DNA of 64,000 nt, from positions 62,001 through 126,000 of the forward strand of contig NZ_JAEMEF010000003.1 of NCBI RefSeq assembly GCF_016785945.1, given 5' to 3'. Below, one piece after another: positions 1-9,871 of this stretch. The translations under genes were made by a program, and so were the position numbers. The notes under the pieces are model-generated. The model worked only from the letters and a program-made list of their open reading frames with translations. It had not been told where the DNA came from and did no database searches. Within the stretch, counting starts at the first letter, position 1; each line of letters starts with the position of its first letter. This DNA comes from Olleya sediminilitoris (GTDB lineage Bacteria; Bacteroidota; Bacteroidia; Flavobacteriales; Flavobacteriaceae).

Positions 1-41
1 AAAAATTTAATAAAAAGTTCGATAATAAAAATCGTAAATAA
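1..41 (+). CDS. 3' end of an upstream gene (partial)
   Basis: An open frame runs from the window edge to a TAA at 39-41, directly followed by the ATG of the next gene at 42. It encodes only a dozen Lys/Asn-rich residues, so the product cannot be read from the sequence. In flavobacteria the gene before this type of CBS-domain protein is often the LPS-export protein LptC, but that is recall of synteny, not something seen here. The fragment may also be non-coding. Confidence 0.3.
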   Translation, partial: KFNKKFDNKNRK

Positions 42-1331
42 ATGGTATCATCAGTGATTATCATTGTCGTTTGTTTGTTTCTTTCCGCTTTTTTTTCAGG
101 AATGGAAATAGCTTACGTGTCTTCCAATAAAATTCATATTGAAATAGAAAAAAAACAGGAAGGATTTTTAGCTAAAATTTTATCAAAAATTACAGCTAAG
201 CCTTCTAAATTTATTGCTACAATGCTAATTGGAAATAATATAGCATTAGTAATTTATGGTTTTTTCATGGGTGATTTATTAATGGATTGGTTCCAAAGTT
301 TTTTACCAACCACAAATCCTTTTTTAACCTATGTTTTTACCGATTTTAGTTTGTTAACTCAAACAATACTATCAACATTACTTATTTTATTTACTGCTGA
401 GTTTTTACCCAAAGTATTCTTTCAAATATATTCAAATACCTTATTAAAGGTTTTGGCCTTTCCTGCTTATCTTTTTTATTTGTTATTCAGTTGGGTTTCA
501 GATTTTGTAATCTGGATTAGTGATGTTGTGTTAAAAAAATTCTTTAAAACAGAAGGTGATCAAGTACAGCTAGCTTTTACTAAAGTTGAATTGGGACATT
601 ACATAAGCGAACAAATGGAAAGTGTTGAAGAAGATGAAGATATCGATTCTGAAATACAAATTTTTCAAAATGCATTAGAGTTTTCAGAAGTTAAAGCAAG
701 AGAAGTTATGGTACCTCGTACCGAAATTATTGCTTTAGAACTTCAAGATTCAGTGCAAGAATTAAGTGCATTATTTACCGAAACAGGATGTTCTAAAATT
801 GTAATATATAAAGAAACTATAGACGATATTTTAGGTTATGCACATTCTTTTGATTTGTTTAAAAAACCAAAAAATATAGGCTCTATGATTATGCCTGTAG
901 AGCTTGTACCAGAAACGATGCTAATTAAAGATATACTTAACGTGTTAATAAAAAAGCGTAAAAGTATAGCTGTTGTTGTTGATGAATATGGTGGGACGTC
1001 TGGTATAATGACGGTTGAGGATATAGTAGAAGAGTTATTTGGCGAAATTGAAGATGAACACGATACCATTGATTTAATCGAAGAACAAAAAAGTGATACT
1101 AAATTTGTGTTTTCAGCAAGATTAGAAGTAGATTATATCAACGAAACTTATAAGCTTAATTTACCTGAAGGTGAAAACTATGAAACTTTAGGAGGTCTAA
1201 TTGTGGACCACACAGAGCAAATCCCTTTGCAAAGTGAAATTGTAGAGACTGATAAATTTGAATTTAAAATTTTAGAAGCCTCAAACACTAAAATCGAGCT
1301 GGTTGAACTTAATATCAAACCTGAAGACTAA
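42..1331 (+). CDS. CNNM/CorC-type membrane protein with CBS domain pair (hemolysin family)
   Basis: The 429-residue protein has the order typical of the HlyC/CorC (CNNM) family. A hydrophobic DUF21 region with about four membrane segments covers residues 1 to about 170. A CBS pair follows, starting near the MVPRTEI motif at about residue 221 and running to about 330. A C-terminal CorC_HlyC domain ends the protein. Family members are linked to magnesium or cation extrusion; older names call them hemolysins. The gliding protein GldE belongs to the same family, but the neighbour gldD is absent here, so I do not use that name. The ATG at 42 abuts the stop of the upstream frame, which suggests cotranscription. 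Confidence 0.85.
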   Translation: MVSSVIIIVVCLFLSAFFSGMEIAYVSSNKIHIEIEKKQEGFLAKILSKITAKPSKFIATMLIGNNIALVIYGFFMGDLLMDWFQSFLPTTNPFLTYVFTDFSLLTQTILSTLLILFTAEFLPKVFFQIYSNTLLKVLAFPAYLFYLLFSWVSDFVIWISDVVLKKFFKTEGDQVQLAFTKVELGHYISEQMESVEEDEDIDSEIQIFQNALEFSEVKAREVMVPRTEIIALELQDSVQELSALFTETGCSKIVIYKETIDDILGYAHSFDLFKKPKNIGSMIMPVELVPETMLIKDILNVLIKKRKSIAVVVDEYGGTSGIMTVEDIVEELFGEIEDEHDTIDLIEEQKSDTKFVFSARLEVDYINETYKLNLPEGENYETLGGLIVDHTEQIPLQSEIVETDKFEFKILEASNTKIELVELNIKPED

Positions 1332-1463
1332 GCTTACTCTTCAAATTTCTTTCATTTTTACTCAAGTCTATCTATTTAAAGTATTTATTGTAAAAAGTAC
1401 TTTTATTATTGAATTGGAAATGGTATTTTCGCAGACATTATTTCATAAAATTCATAACAAAAA

Positions 1464-3605
1464 ATGGCAATTTTAAATAAAATTAGACAAAAAACAGTTG
1501 TATTAATATTAGTTATTGCATTAGCTTTATTCGCTTTTATTTTATCAAGCTTATTTGATAATAAAGATGCATTGTTTTCTAAGTCACCAGATGTTGTAGC
1601 AACAATTAACGGTCAAGACATTTCAAGAGAAGAGTTTTCTAATCTTGTTGAGTTTCAACAAAGACAAATGGGACCAAACGCAACTACTAGTCAAGTTATG
1701 AATAGCGTTTTTGAAACTAAAGTAAGAGAGATTGTTATGAATGATCAAATCGATAAGTTAGGAATGACTGTCGAGTCTGAGCAAATGAGAGATCTTATTA
1801 AAACTAACTATGCTACAGATCCTACTTTTGTAAATGAAGCAGGTATTTTTGATGAGTCTAAAGTAAAGTTATTTATAGATAACTTAAAAAACTCTTCAAA
1901 TGAGGCTTACCAAAACTGGATTAACACAGAGCAAGCTTTAGCAACAAACGCTTTACAAGCTAACTATTTTAACATGGTTAAAGCTGGTACAACTGCAACT
2001 TTAGCAGAAGGTCAATTAGAACATAAATTAGAAGGTGATAAAGTTGATATCAAATATGTACAAGTGCCTTACACATCTATTGCAGATAGTACAATTAAAG
2101 TAAGTACTTCAGAGATTAAGTCTTACATTAGTGAAAATCCAAAATTATACCAAGCAGAAGCTAGTAGAAGTTTTCAATATGTGTTTTTTAAAGAAGTTGC
2201 ATCTTTAGAAGATGAGCAAACAATTCAAACAGAATTAAAAACTTTACTTAACGATTCTGAAGTTTATAACGAAGCGACAAAAGCAACAGATAAAAAAGTT
2301 GGATTTTTAAAGGCTACAGATATTGAAGCTTTTGTAAATAGTAATTCAGATGATTTTAAATATGTTGATAAATATCAATATAAAACTAGCTTACCAACTG
2401 CAATTGCAGATACTATTTTTAAATTAGAAGCAGGTCAAGTGTATGGTCCTTACAAAGAAGGTAACTATTACAAAATGACTAAAGTTTTAGATTATAAAAA
2501 ATTAGCAGATTCAATCGAGTCTAGCCATATTATAGTTCCTTTTGTTGGAACAACAAGAGCAGGAGCTGATGTAACAAGAACTAAAGAAGAAGCTAAAGCA
2601 ATTGTAGATAGTATCTTCCCATTAGTAAAAAATAGTACTTCTAAATTTGCTGAAGTTGCTAACGAAATTAACACAGACGGAACTAAAGGTAAAGACGGAA
2701 GCATAGGATGGACTAGATTGTCAACTTATAATCCAGCAGCTTTTGATCCTGATTTTGCTAACTTCTTATTCTTTAATGAAAAAGGAAGTATTGATGTTGT
2801 GTTAACTAACTTTGGTTACCATATTATTAGAGTAGATGATAAGAAAAATGTAGATACAGCTGTTAAAATAGCAACTGTTGCTAGAAAAGTAGAGCCATCA
2901 TCAAAAACTGAAGACAAAATATTTACAGATGCTTCAAACTTTGAATTAGCAATTGCTAACGGTAATTTTGCTGAAGCTGCTAAAGCTGCAAACTATGATG
3001 TACGTCCAATGACAGCTAATGAGTTAGACGAAAGTATTCCTGGTTTAGGTAATCAACGTCAAATTGTTCGTTGGTCTTTTGAAGATGCTACAAACATAGG
3101 TGACTATAAGCGTTTTGATAATGTACCTGGTGGAATTGTTATTGCTCAATTAACAGCAAAACAAGACAAAGGTGTAATGAGTGTTGAAGATGCTTCTGTT
3201 ACAGCTTTACCAGCAGTTAGAAAAGAGAAAAAAGCTAAATTAATAATGGACAGAGTTAATGCAACGTCATTAGATGCGTTTGCTGCTGCAGAAAACCAAA
3301 CGGTTAAATCTGCCTCTGCTATTAATATGAAAAACCCAACAATTGCTGGAGCAGGAAAAGAGCCATTAGTAGTTGGAACAGCGTTTGGTTTAAAAGAAGG
3401 TGCTACGTCTAAAATAGTTAAAGGAAACACTGGAATATTTATGGTTCAGGTAACTAAAAAGACGCCTGCTACTAAAATTGATAACTACTTACCATTTGCT
3501 AAGCAAGTAAGTACTCAAAAGTTAAGTTCGGTACAAAGTAGATTGTACAATGCGCTAAAAGAATCTTCAGAAATTGAAGACTTTAGAGCAAAAACAGTAC
3601 AATAA
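1464..3605 (+). CDS. PpiD-like periplasmic peptidyl-prolyl isomerase, SurA N-terminal domain
   Basis: This 713-residue protein starts with one membrane helix (about residues 11-31), as in PpiD, which anchors a large periplasmic part to the inner membrane. Residues about 35-180 resemble the SurA/PpiD N-terminal chaperone domain. A parvulin (PpiC) domain begins near SSHIIVP at about residue 351 and ends near FGYHIIRV at about 455. Further helical chaperone sequence follows to the C-terminus. The expected role is folding of newly exported and outer-membrane proteins. The gene is separated from the CBS protein by about 130 bases and is closed by a strong bidirectional terminator. Confidence 0.88.
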   Translation: MAILNKIRQKTVVLILVIALALFAFILSSLFDNKDALFSKSPDVVATINGQDISREEFSNLVEFQQRQMGPNATTSQVMNSVFETKVREIVMNDQIDKLGMTVESEQMRDLIKTNYATDPTFVNEAGIFDESKVKLFIDNLKNSSNEAYQNWINTEQALATNALQANYFNMVKAGTTATLAEGQLEHKLEGDKVDIKYVQVPYTSIADSTIKVSTSEIKSYISENPKLYQAEASRSFQYVFFKEVASLEDEQTIQTELKTLLNDSEVYNEATKATDKKVGFLKATDIEAFVNSNSDDFKYVDKYQYKTSLPTAIADTIFKLEAGQVYGPYKEGNYYKMTKVLDYKKLADSIESSHIIVPFVGTTRAGADVTRTKEEAKAIVDSIFPLVKNSTSKFAEVANEINTDGTKGKDGSIGWTRLSTYNPAAFDPDFANFLFFNEKGSIDVVLTNFGYHIIRVDDKKNVDTAVKIATVARKVEPSSKTEDKIFTDASNFELAIANGNFAEAAKAANYDVRPMTANELDESIPGLGNQRQIVRWSFEDATNIGDYKRFDNVPGGIVIAQLTAKQDKGVMSVEDASVTALPAVRKEKKAKLIMDRVNATSLDAFAAAENQTVKSASAINMKNPTIAGAGKEPLVVGTAFGLKEGATSKIVKGNTGIFMVQVTKKTPATKIDNYLPFAKQVSTQKLSSVQSRLYNALKESSEIEDFRAKTVQ

Positions 3606-3624
3606 ACAATATAAGTTTATAACT

Positions 3625-3661
3625 AAAAAAGCCTTTTCAACTATTGAAAAGGCTTTTTTTT
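3625..3661. terminator. Bidirectional rho-independent terminator between ppiD-like gene and GHMP kinase
   Basis: An AAAAAAGCCTTTTCAA arm pairs with TTGAAAAGGCTTTTTT across a 3-base loop, giving an A-run on one side and a T-run on the other. The flanking genes converge, so the hairpin can end transcription from both sides. Confidence 0.9.
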
Positions 3662-3682
3662 ATGTTCAAAAATTAATTGTAT

Positions 3683-4588
3683 CTATAATACCATTTCATT
3701 ATATTTTAAAATAGTAGTATAGCCTTTAGCTTTAAAATAATCTGTTGGATTAGTTTTACTAGCTGCTAAAATAAAATCTCCACCCCAAGCACCAAGACTT
3801 TTTATGCTTCCGTTAAAGTCTTTAAAAAGACTATTTTTAACAGTGTTTTGATTTGTTACTTTAGCTATTACAGCTTCGTGTCTATCAATTAAAGTTGTGA
3901 ATTCTTTTAATGACATACAGTTTAAAATTGAAGTAGTGATTTGATTAACTTCTTCAATGGTTTTTGTCAAATTAGTTCTATTAGCTTTATAATGTGCAAT
4001 TCCCTCTCTACTGTTTTGCTTTGTATTTAAGTGAATAAAATAGAGTTGATCAGAGAATGAAGGTCTGAAATTTATTAATTGAGCAGTTGGTTTAGAGTTT
4101 TTAATTTGATATGTAATTGCCGAATCGTATTTGGCGCAAGCTATGTCATAGCCACTTCCGCCAAAAGATCGTTCTAATAGATTGTAAGCGTCCACTTTAG
4201 CCCATTGTGCAATATTGTTTATTAAAGTAGATGATGTGCCTAATCCCCAGTTTTTTGGAAATTCTAAGCTAGTCGTGATTTTATAACCAGTATTACTATT
4301 TAAAAAGTCAGGATTTAACTGTTTAGCAGCATTAAGTATTTGATGTAACCTGATTAAAATGTCATCTTTTGATTGAAGTGGACTGTTAAGTTTTTCTATT
4401 AAAAAAGAAGTGTCAAACCAAACCTTGTTATTGTTATCAATGCTAGTCCAAATTATTTCAGGTTCAGTAATCGTTTCAACTGTTAAATATTGTCCAAATA
4501 TTGTTGGTACAGCTAAAGCTTTTGCTCCATCTAAGACCACATATTCTGCGGTTAATAATAATTTTCCGTGACTATAAAATGTTTGCAT
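3683..4588 (-). CDS. GYDIA-family GHMP kinase (mevalonate pathway candidate)
   Basis: The 301-residue protein has an N-terminal GKLLLTAEYVVLDGA segment and the ATP-binding GLGTSS motif of GHMP kinases, followed by SGYDIA, which gives the Bacteroidota GYDIA family its name. GHMP kinases phosphorylate small alcohols such as mevalonate, phosphomevalonate, homoserine or galactose. The start overlaps the stop of HMG-CoA reductase by one base (TAATG), so the two are translationally linked, which favours mevalonate kinase or phosphomevalonate kinase. Which of the two cannot be told from sequence. The chain is short for a mevalonate kinase but normal for this family. Confidence 0.85.
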   Translation of the reverse strand: MQTFYSHGKLLLTAEYVVLDGAKALAVPTIFGQYLTVETITEPEIIWTSIDNNNKVWFDTSFLIEKLNSPLQSKDDILIRLHQILNAAKQLNPDFLNSNTGYKITTSLEFPKNWGLGTSSTLINNIAQWAKVDAYNLLERSFGGSGYDIACAKYDSAITYQIKNSKPTAQLINFRPSFSDQLYFIHLNTKQNSREGIAHYKANRTNLTKTIEEVNQITTSILNCMSLKEFTTLIDRHEAVIAKVTNQNTVKNSLFKDFNGSIKSLGAWGGDFILAASKTNPTDYFKAKGYTTILKYNEMVL

Positions 4589-5886
4589 TATTGTCTAATG
4601 TTTTCTATAGCTTCAACAACAGCACTATGAGTTACAATATTGGTTTTAAAATGCTCAATAATTTGAGTTTTTTCATTTTCTGTAGCATTAAATTGGTTTA
4701 AGATGTTCATTAAATGCATTTTCATGTGTCCTTCTTGTATGCCTGTTGTTGTTAAACTACGCAAAGCTGCAAAGTTTTGTGCTAAACCAGCAACAGCTAC
4801 AATTTGCATTAACTGTTTTGAGTTAGGTTGATCCAATATTTGTAATGCTAATTTAACTAATGGATGTAAACTAGTTAATCCACCAACAGTCCCTAAGGCT
4901 AAAGGTATTTCCATCCAAAAGGTGAAAATGCCATTTTCTATTTTAGCATGTGTTAAACTACTGTATTGACCATCTTTTGCAGCATAGGCATGTATGCCAG
5001 CTTCTACAGCTCTAAAATCGTTTCCTGTAGCTAATACAACAGCGTCAATTCCGTTCATGATACCTTTATTGTGTGTAACTGCTCTGTAAGGCTCGATTTC
5101 GGCTATTTTAACAGCTTGAACAAAGGTTTCAGCAAAGGTGTTTGGATCTATGTCTTTTTCGGCCAAATCTTCCACGTTACAACTTACTTCAGCTCTTACC
5201 AAACATTCCGGAACATAATTAGATAAAATACTCATAATTACCGTTACAGGCATTGGCAGCATGGCTTCAGCTTCAGCTTTAAAAGTTTTAGCAAATTGCT
5301 CTAAACAGGAGTTAATAAAATTGGCTCCCATTGCATCCAGAGTTTCAAATGTGGCATGCAGTTGGTAGTAATTGTCTAAAGCTTTGGTTTTATTTTTTAA
5401 TTGAATATCTAAAATCCCACCACCACGTTTTTCCATGTTTTTTGTAATGGGTTTGGCATCTAGAATTAATTTGGATTTTACGTTTTTAAAGAAGTCTTCT
5501 AAGTCTGAAAAAGCTCCAGGATAAGTAAAATGAACTTGTCCAATTTTATTTGTTGCAATGACCTTTGTTTTAAATCCACCACGTGTCTGCCAAAATTTAG
5601 CAGCTTTACTAGCAGCAGCTACTACTGAGCTTTCTTCAATGGTCATCGGAATAGTATAAATTTTGTCGTTTATAACAAAATTTGGTGCTACACCAAGCGG
5701 TAGATAGTAATTAGAGACTGTGTTTTCTATAAACTCGTCATGTAATTGTTGCAGTTTTTGGTCGCTATTCCAGTATTGTGTTAGTATGTCTTTGGCATTT
5801 TTTTGATCTGATAAGTGGTTTTTTATTAACCAATCAATTTTTTCGGTTTTAGATAATTTAGAAAATCCAGAAACTAGTACACTCAT
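4588..5886 (-). CDS. mvaA: Hydroxymethylglutaryl-CoA reductase, class II type
   Basis: The protein reduces HMG-CoA to mevalonate or, in catabolic members, runs the reverse reaction. Typical signatures are visible: DAMGANFINSC, the NKGIMNGIDAVVLATGND block with catalytic Lys and Asp, and the C-terminal GIQEGHMKMH containing the catalytic His. Length from the chosen start is 432 residues, normal for class II. I start at the ATG of 5886 (MSVLVSGFSKLSK), because the frame could open 14 codons earlier at 5928 but a promoter -7 box lies at 5905-5912, inside that extension. The downstream GHMP kinase supports a biosynthetic role in isoprenoid supply, although automatic annotation often calls this class degradative. 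Confidence 0.93.
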   Translation of the reverse strand: MSVLVSGFSKLSKTEKIDWLIKNHLSDQKNAKDILTQYWNSDQKLQQLHDEFIENTVSNYYLPLGVAPNFVINDKIYTIPMTIEESSVVAAASKAAKFWQTRGGFKTKVIATNKIGQVHFTYPGAFSDLEDFFKNVKSKLILDAKPITKNMEKRGGGILDIQLKNKTKALDNYYQLHATFETLDAMGANFINSCLEQFAKTFKAEAEAMLPMPVTVIMSILSNYVPECLVRAEVSCNVEDLAEKDIDPNTFAETFVQAVKIAEIEPYRAVTHNKGIMNGIDAVVLATGNDFRAVEAGIHAYAAKDGQYSSLTHAKIENGIFTFWMEIPLALGTVGGLTSLHPLVKLALQILDQPNSKQLMQIVAVAGLAQNFAALRSLTTTGIQEGHMKMHLMNILNQFNATENEKTQIIEHFKTNIVTHSAVVEAIENIRQ

Positions 5887-5904
5887 ACATTTTAATTTAA
5901 ACGA

Positions 5905-5912
5905 CAAAGATA
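5905..5912 (-). promoter_or_regulatory. Bacteroidota -7 box of mvaA
   Basis: Read on the minus strand this is TATCTTTG, a full match to TAnnTTTG. It lies about 19 bases before the ATG at 5886. I see no clear TTTG -33 element at normal spacing. The site helps to fix the mvaA start. Confidence 0.55.
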
Positions 5913-6033
5913 CTATATACAGTTTCAATTTTTGCTAAACGTTATAATATTGCGTATTTATGTGTTAATATTTACTGTTTTTTGGCTATTTTTTAGTAAA
6001 CTTGACATCCTGTTATTAATAAAATAATATTAC

Positions 6034-8220
6034 ATGAAGATTTTAAGAATTCTTTCTCTATTATGCTTTTTAGCAACCTCCTTTTTAACTGCTCAAAATA
6101 AGCAAATTACACTTGAAGATATATGGTCTGGTACCTTTAGAACTGAAGGTTTAGATGCTTTACACTCAATGAATAATGGTCAGCAATATTCAGTTTTAAA
6201 TTTTGATAGATCAAAAGGAGCCACTACTATTGATATTTATGATTATAAAACATTACAAAAAGTTAAGACTTTAGTTAGCTCTTCAGATATTGAGGCAATA
6301 AGGTATTTTACAGACTATACTTTTAGTGATGACGAAAGTCAAGTGCTTTTGGCAACCGAAGAAGAGTCTATTTTTAGACACTCTTCTTTAGGTAAATATT
6401 TTATTTACAATACCAAAACCATGAAAACCACTTTAGTTAGTGAAGACAAGATACAAGAACCAACGTTTTCACCTGACGGAACAAAAATAGCGTATGGTTT
6501 AAATAATAACCTTTATGTAAAAGATTTACAAACCGGAAAAGTTACCCAGTTTACATTTGATGGTGTAAAAAACAAAATCATTAACGGTATTACGGATTGG
6601 GTTTATGAAGAAGAATTTGCTTTTGTACGTGCTTTTGATTGGAATGCTGATAGTAACAAAATAGCATTTATAAGATTTGACGAAACAGATGTACCAGAAT
6701 TTTCTATGGATGTTTACGGTAAAGATTTATACCAAACACAAACCGTTTTTAAATATCCTAAAGCAGGTGAGAAAAATGCAAAAGTATCATTGCATTTATA
6801 CGATTTAGATGCTAATAAATTAACAGAGGTAAAAGTAGATAAATTTTATGAGGACTTTTACATACCACGAATCAAATGGACAAATGATGGTGATGTGTTA
6901 AGTGCACAATATATGAATCGTCATCAAAATCAATTGGATTTATGGATGATAAATGTTAAAAAAAATAAAGCTAACTTGGCTATAGCCGAAACCGATAAAG
7001 CTTATGTTGATGTTACTGATAATTTAACATTTTTAGAAGACGATAGTTTTATATGGACTAGTGAGAAAGATGGATATAACCATATTTATCATTATGACAG
7101 TAAAGGAAAATTAATTAATCAAATTACTAAAGGAAATTGGGAAGTAACTAGTTATTATGGTTACGATGCTAAGTCTGGTAAGATCTTTTATCAATCTGTT
7201 GAAAACGGAAGCATAAACAGAGATGTGTATTCTATTAAACTAAATGGAACACAAAAAACTAGATTGACAGAGCAAACAGGTACTAATTATGCAGGTTTTA
7301 GTGCAGATTTCACTTATTTTATAAATACCTATTCTAGTGCAACAACTCCTTATTTATATACTTTAAATGATGCTAAAACTGGACAAGTATTAAAATCAAT
7401 TAAAGACAATGCTAATTTAAAAACGTTAGTTTCAGATTATACACTATCTAAAAAAGAGTTTTCTACAATTAATGTTAACGGAAACGATTTAAATATGTGG
7501 ATGATTAAACCTGCTAATTTTGATACTACAAAAAAATATCCATTATTTATGTACCAATATTCTGGTCCAGGATCTCAACAAGTCGCTAATAAGTGGAATA
7601 GTGCTAATGACTATTGGTACCAAATGTTAGCGCAAAAAGGTTATATTGTAGCTTGTGTTGATGGAAGAGGAACAGGATTTAAAGGTGCTGATTTTAAAAA
7701 AGTAACTCAAAACGAATTAGGTAAATTTGAGGTAGAAGACCAAATTGCAGCTGCGAAATTATTAGGAGCAAAATCTTACATCGATTCCAGCCGAATGGGA
7801 ATTTGGGGATGGTCGTATGGAGGCTTTATGAGTAGTAATGCGTTATTTAAAGGTAATGATGTATTTAAAATGGCTATAGCTGTTGCTCCTGTTACTAGTT
7901 GGAGGTTTTACGATTCTATTTATACTGAACGTTACATGACAACTCCACAAGAAAACGCTAGTGGTTATGATGATAATTCACCAATAAATCATGTAGATAA
8001 ATTAAAAGGAGACTTTTTATTAATACATGGTACAGGAGATGATAATGTACACGTACAAAATACTATGCGCATGGTTGAAGCTTTAGTACAAGCTAATAAG
8101 CAATTTGAATGGATGATTTATCCTGATAAAAACCATGGTATTTATGGAGGTAATACAAGATTGCATTTGTATACTAAAATGACAAACTTTATCAATCGCA
8201 CATTAGGCGATAAACTTTAA
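6034..8220 (+). CDS. S9 family peptidase, dipeptidyl peptidase IV type
   Basis: The 728-residue enzyme starts with a signal peptide (about residues 1-20, ending FLTAQ), so it acts in the periplasm or outside. A DPP IV N-terminal propeller carries DWVYEEEF, whose Glu pair binds the substrate amino terminus in DPP IV enzymes. The C-terminal hydrolase domain has GWSYGG with Ser594, GTGDDNVH with Asp669 and DKNHG with His701; the spacing matches the family triad. It is expected to release dipeptides, preferably X-Pro or X-Ala, from oligopeptides. Twenty-four bases downstream begins the first of two POT peptide transporters, which suggests coupled digestion and uptake. Confidence 0.94.
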   Translation: MKILRILSLLCFLATSFLTAQNKQITLEDIWSGTFRTEGLDALHSMNNGQQYSVLNFDRSKGATTIDIYDYKTLQKVKTLVSSSDIEAIRYFTDYTFSDDESQVLLATEEESIFRHSSLGKYFIYNTKTMKTTLVSEDKIQEPTFSPDGTKIAYGLNNNLYVKDLQTGKVTQFTFDGVKNKIINGITDWVYEEEFAFVRAFDWNADSNKIAFIRFDETDVPEFSMDVYGKDLYQTQTVFKYPKAGEKNAKVSLHLYDLDANKLTEVKVDKFYEDFYIPRIKWTNDGDVLSAQYMNRHQNQLDLWMINVKKNKANLAIAETDKAYVDVTDNLTFLEDDSFIWTSEKDGYNHIYHYDSKGKLINQITKGNWEVTSYYGYDAKSGKIFYQSVENGSINRDVYSIKLNGTQKTRLTEQTGTNYAGFSADFTYFINTYSSATTPYLYTLNDAKTGQVLKSIKDNANLKTLVSDYTLSKKEFSTINVNGNDLNMWMIKPANFDTTKKYPLFMYQYSGPGSQQVANKWNSANDYWYQMLAQKGYIVACVDGRGTGFKGADFKKVTQNELGKFEVEDQIAAAKLLGAKSYIDSSRMGIWGWSYGGFMSSNALFKGNDVFKMAIAVAPVTSWRFYDSIYTERYMTTPQENASGYDDNSPINHVDKLKGDFLLIHGTGDDNVHVQNTMRMVEALVQANKQFEWMIYPDKNHGIYGGNTRLHLYTKMTNFINRTLGDKL

Positions 8221-8244
8221 ACTAAACTAACTAATATTTTTAAT

Positions 8245-9798
8245 ATGTCAAGTAAAACTTTAAAACCACATCAAAAAGAACTGTTTGGTCAGCCAATTGG
8301 TCTTTATATTTTGTTTTTAACTGAAATGTGGGAACGATTTTCTTATTATGGAATGAGAGCACTTTTAGTACTATATATGACAACAGCCACTATTGGAGAT
8401 GATAGAGGAGCAGGTTTAGGCTGGACTAGTCAAGAGGCTTTAGCTCTTTATGGATGGTATACAATGTTAGTTTATGTTATGTCTATACCAGGAGGTATGA
8501 TAGCAGATAAGCTAATAGGTCAGAAAAAAGCTGTTTTGGCAGGTGCTATTGTTTTGTGTTTAGGTCATGCTGTTTTAGTTTTAACTGATATTTGGGCTTT
8601 TTATACTGGATTAGGTTTAGTTATTTTAGGAGTTGGTTTATTAAAACCAAATATATCAACAATGGTTGGTGGTTTATATAAAGAAGGAGATATTAGAAGA
8701 GATAAAGGGTTTAGTATCTTTTATATTGGTATTAATTTAGGATCATTATTAGCGACTATGATTGTTGGTGGAGTTGTTGCAAAATGGGGATGGCATGCTG
8801 GTTTTGGTTTAGCAGGAGTAGTTATGGTTTTTGGTTTAATTAACTATCTATATGGACAAAAATATTTAAAAGAGGTTGGTAATTTTGTGCCAAATGTTGG
8901 AGATAAAAATGAAGTTTCTTATGGGCAGCTATACTCTAAGTTGTTTAGCTCTCCTAAACAATTAGTAATAGTGTTATTATTGTTAGTTACATCTGTATAT
9001 GGATGGTATACTTTGGAATGGGGATTTGGATTGCTATTTATTTTTTTAACTTCAATTACTGCATTGTTAATGATGATATACAAAGAATTAGATAGTCAAT
9101 TATTTAAAGATCGTTTTTTAGTATTATTATTATCCTTCATAATGGTAATAATATTTTGGGGTGCTTTTGAACAAGCAGGCGGATTAATGAATTTGTATAC
9201 AGATACAAAAACAGATAGAATGTTATTTGGTTGGGAAATTCCAACGGTAATGTTTCAAAGTTTAAACGCTGGATTTATTATCTTATTTGCAACATTTATA
9301 GCGGGAATATGGGCTAAACGAAAACTAAATGGGAAGGAAGCATCATCATTATTTAAGATGGCTTTAGGAATTATAATAATGGGATTTGGATTTTTATTTA
9401 TGGTTTTTGCAGCTATGGAATTTGAGAATTCTGGAACATCTAGTATGATTTGGTTAGTATTAGCGTATTTATTTCACACTATTGGAGAATTGTGTATCTC
9501 TCCAGTTGCATTATCATTTATAACTAAATTAGCACCAGTAAAATATGCCTCCTTAATGATGGGAGTTTATTTTGCAGCTACTGGTTTAGGAAATAAAGTA
9601 GCTGGAATAGTAGGAGAATCTGCTAGTGAATATGGAGAGTTGGCAATATTTACAGGTATCGTGATTTTTACTGTAATTATCGGTTTGCTATTTATAGCAA
9701 TGCTAAAACCACTTAAAAGATTAACACATGGTGCTGAGGAGAGCGAACGCATATTAAAACACGAAGAAGCTGAAGGTTTTGAATTAGCTGAAAACTAA
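8245..9798 (+). CDS. POT/PTR family peptide:proton symporter (first copy)
   Basis: The 517-residue protein has the POT fingerprints: EMWERFSYYGMRALLVLYM near the start (the ExxER-type proton-coupling motif), then GGMIADKLIGQKKAV, and about 12-14 hydrophobic helices. A C-terminal LAYLFHTIGELCISPVALS segment is also typical. Such proteins import di- and tripeptides with protons across the inner membrane. The gene follows the DPP IV-type peptidase by 24 bases and is followed by a hairpin terminator, so the two form a likely unit for dipeptide use. Confidence 0.93.
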   Translation: MSSKTLKPHQKELFGQPIGLYILFLTEMWERFSYYGMRALLVLYMTTATIGDDRGAGLGWTSQEALALYGWYTMLVYVMSIPGGMIADKLIGQKKAVLAGAIVLCLGHAVLVLTDIWAFYTGLGLVILGVGLLKPNISTMVGGLYKEGDIRRDKGFSIFYIGINLGSLLATMIVGGVVAKWGWHAGFGLAGVVMVFGLINYLYGQKYLKEVGNFVPNVGDKNEVSYGQLYSKLFSSPKQLVIVLLLLVTSVYGWYTLEWGFGLLFIFLTSITALLMMIYKELDSQLFKDRFLVLLLSFIMVIIFWGAFEQAGGLMNLYTDTKTDRMLFGWEIPTVMFQSLNAGFIILFATFIAGIWAKRKLNGKEASSLFKMALGIIIMGFGFLFMVFAAMEFENSGTSSMIWLVLAYLFHTIGELCISPVALSFITKLAPVKYASLMMGVYFAATGLGNKVAGIVGESASEYGELAIFTGIVIFTVIIGLLFIAMLKPLKRLTHGAEESERILKHEEAEGFELAEN

Positions 9799-9814
9799 AT
9801 AAATATACATGCAT

Positions 9815-9845
9815 AAACCTCACAAATTAATATTTGTGAGGTTTT
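9815..9845 (+). terminator. Terminator after first POT gene
   Basis: AAACCTCACAAAT and ATTTGTGAGGTTT form a long perfect stem around a short AT loop, followed by a T-rich tract. It stands between the two tandem POT genes; some read-through into the second gene is possible because only 26 bases separate it from the next ATG. Confidence 0.85.
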
Positions 9846-9871
9846 CTTTTTTTAACTAACTATAATAAAAT

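Noticed and set aside
42-1331. CBS-domain protein as gliding protein GldE
   Set aside because: The family is the same, but gldD and other gliding genes are not adjacent; the PpiD-like neighbour fits the general hemolysin-family gene.
5887-5928. N-terminal extension of HMG-CoA reductase
   Set aside because: The extra 14 residues do not fit the family and cover a -7 promoter box.
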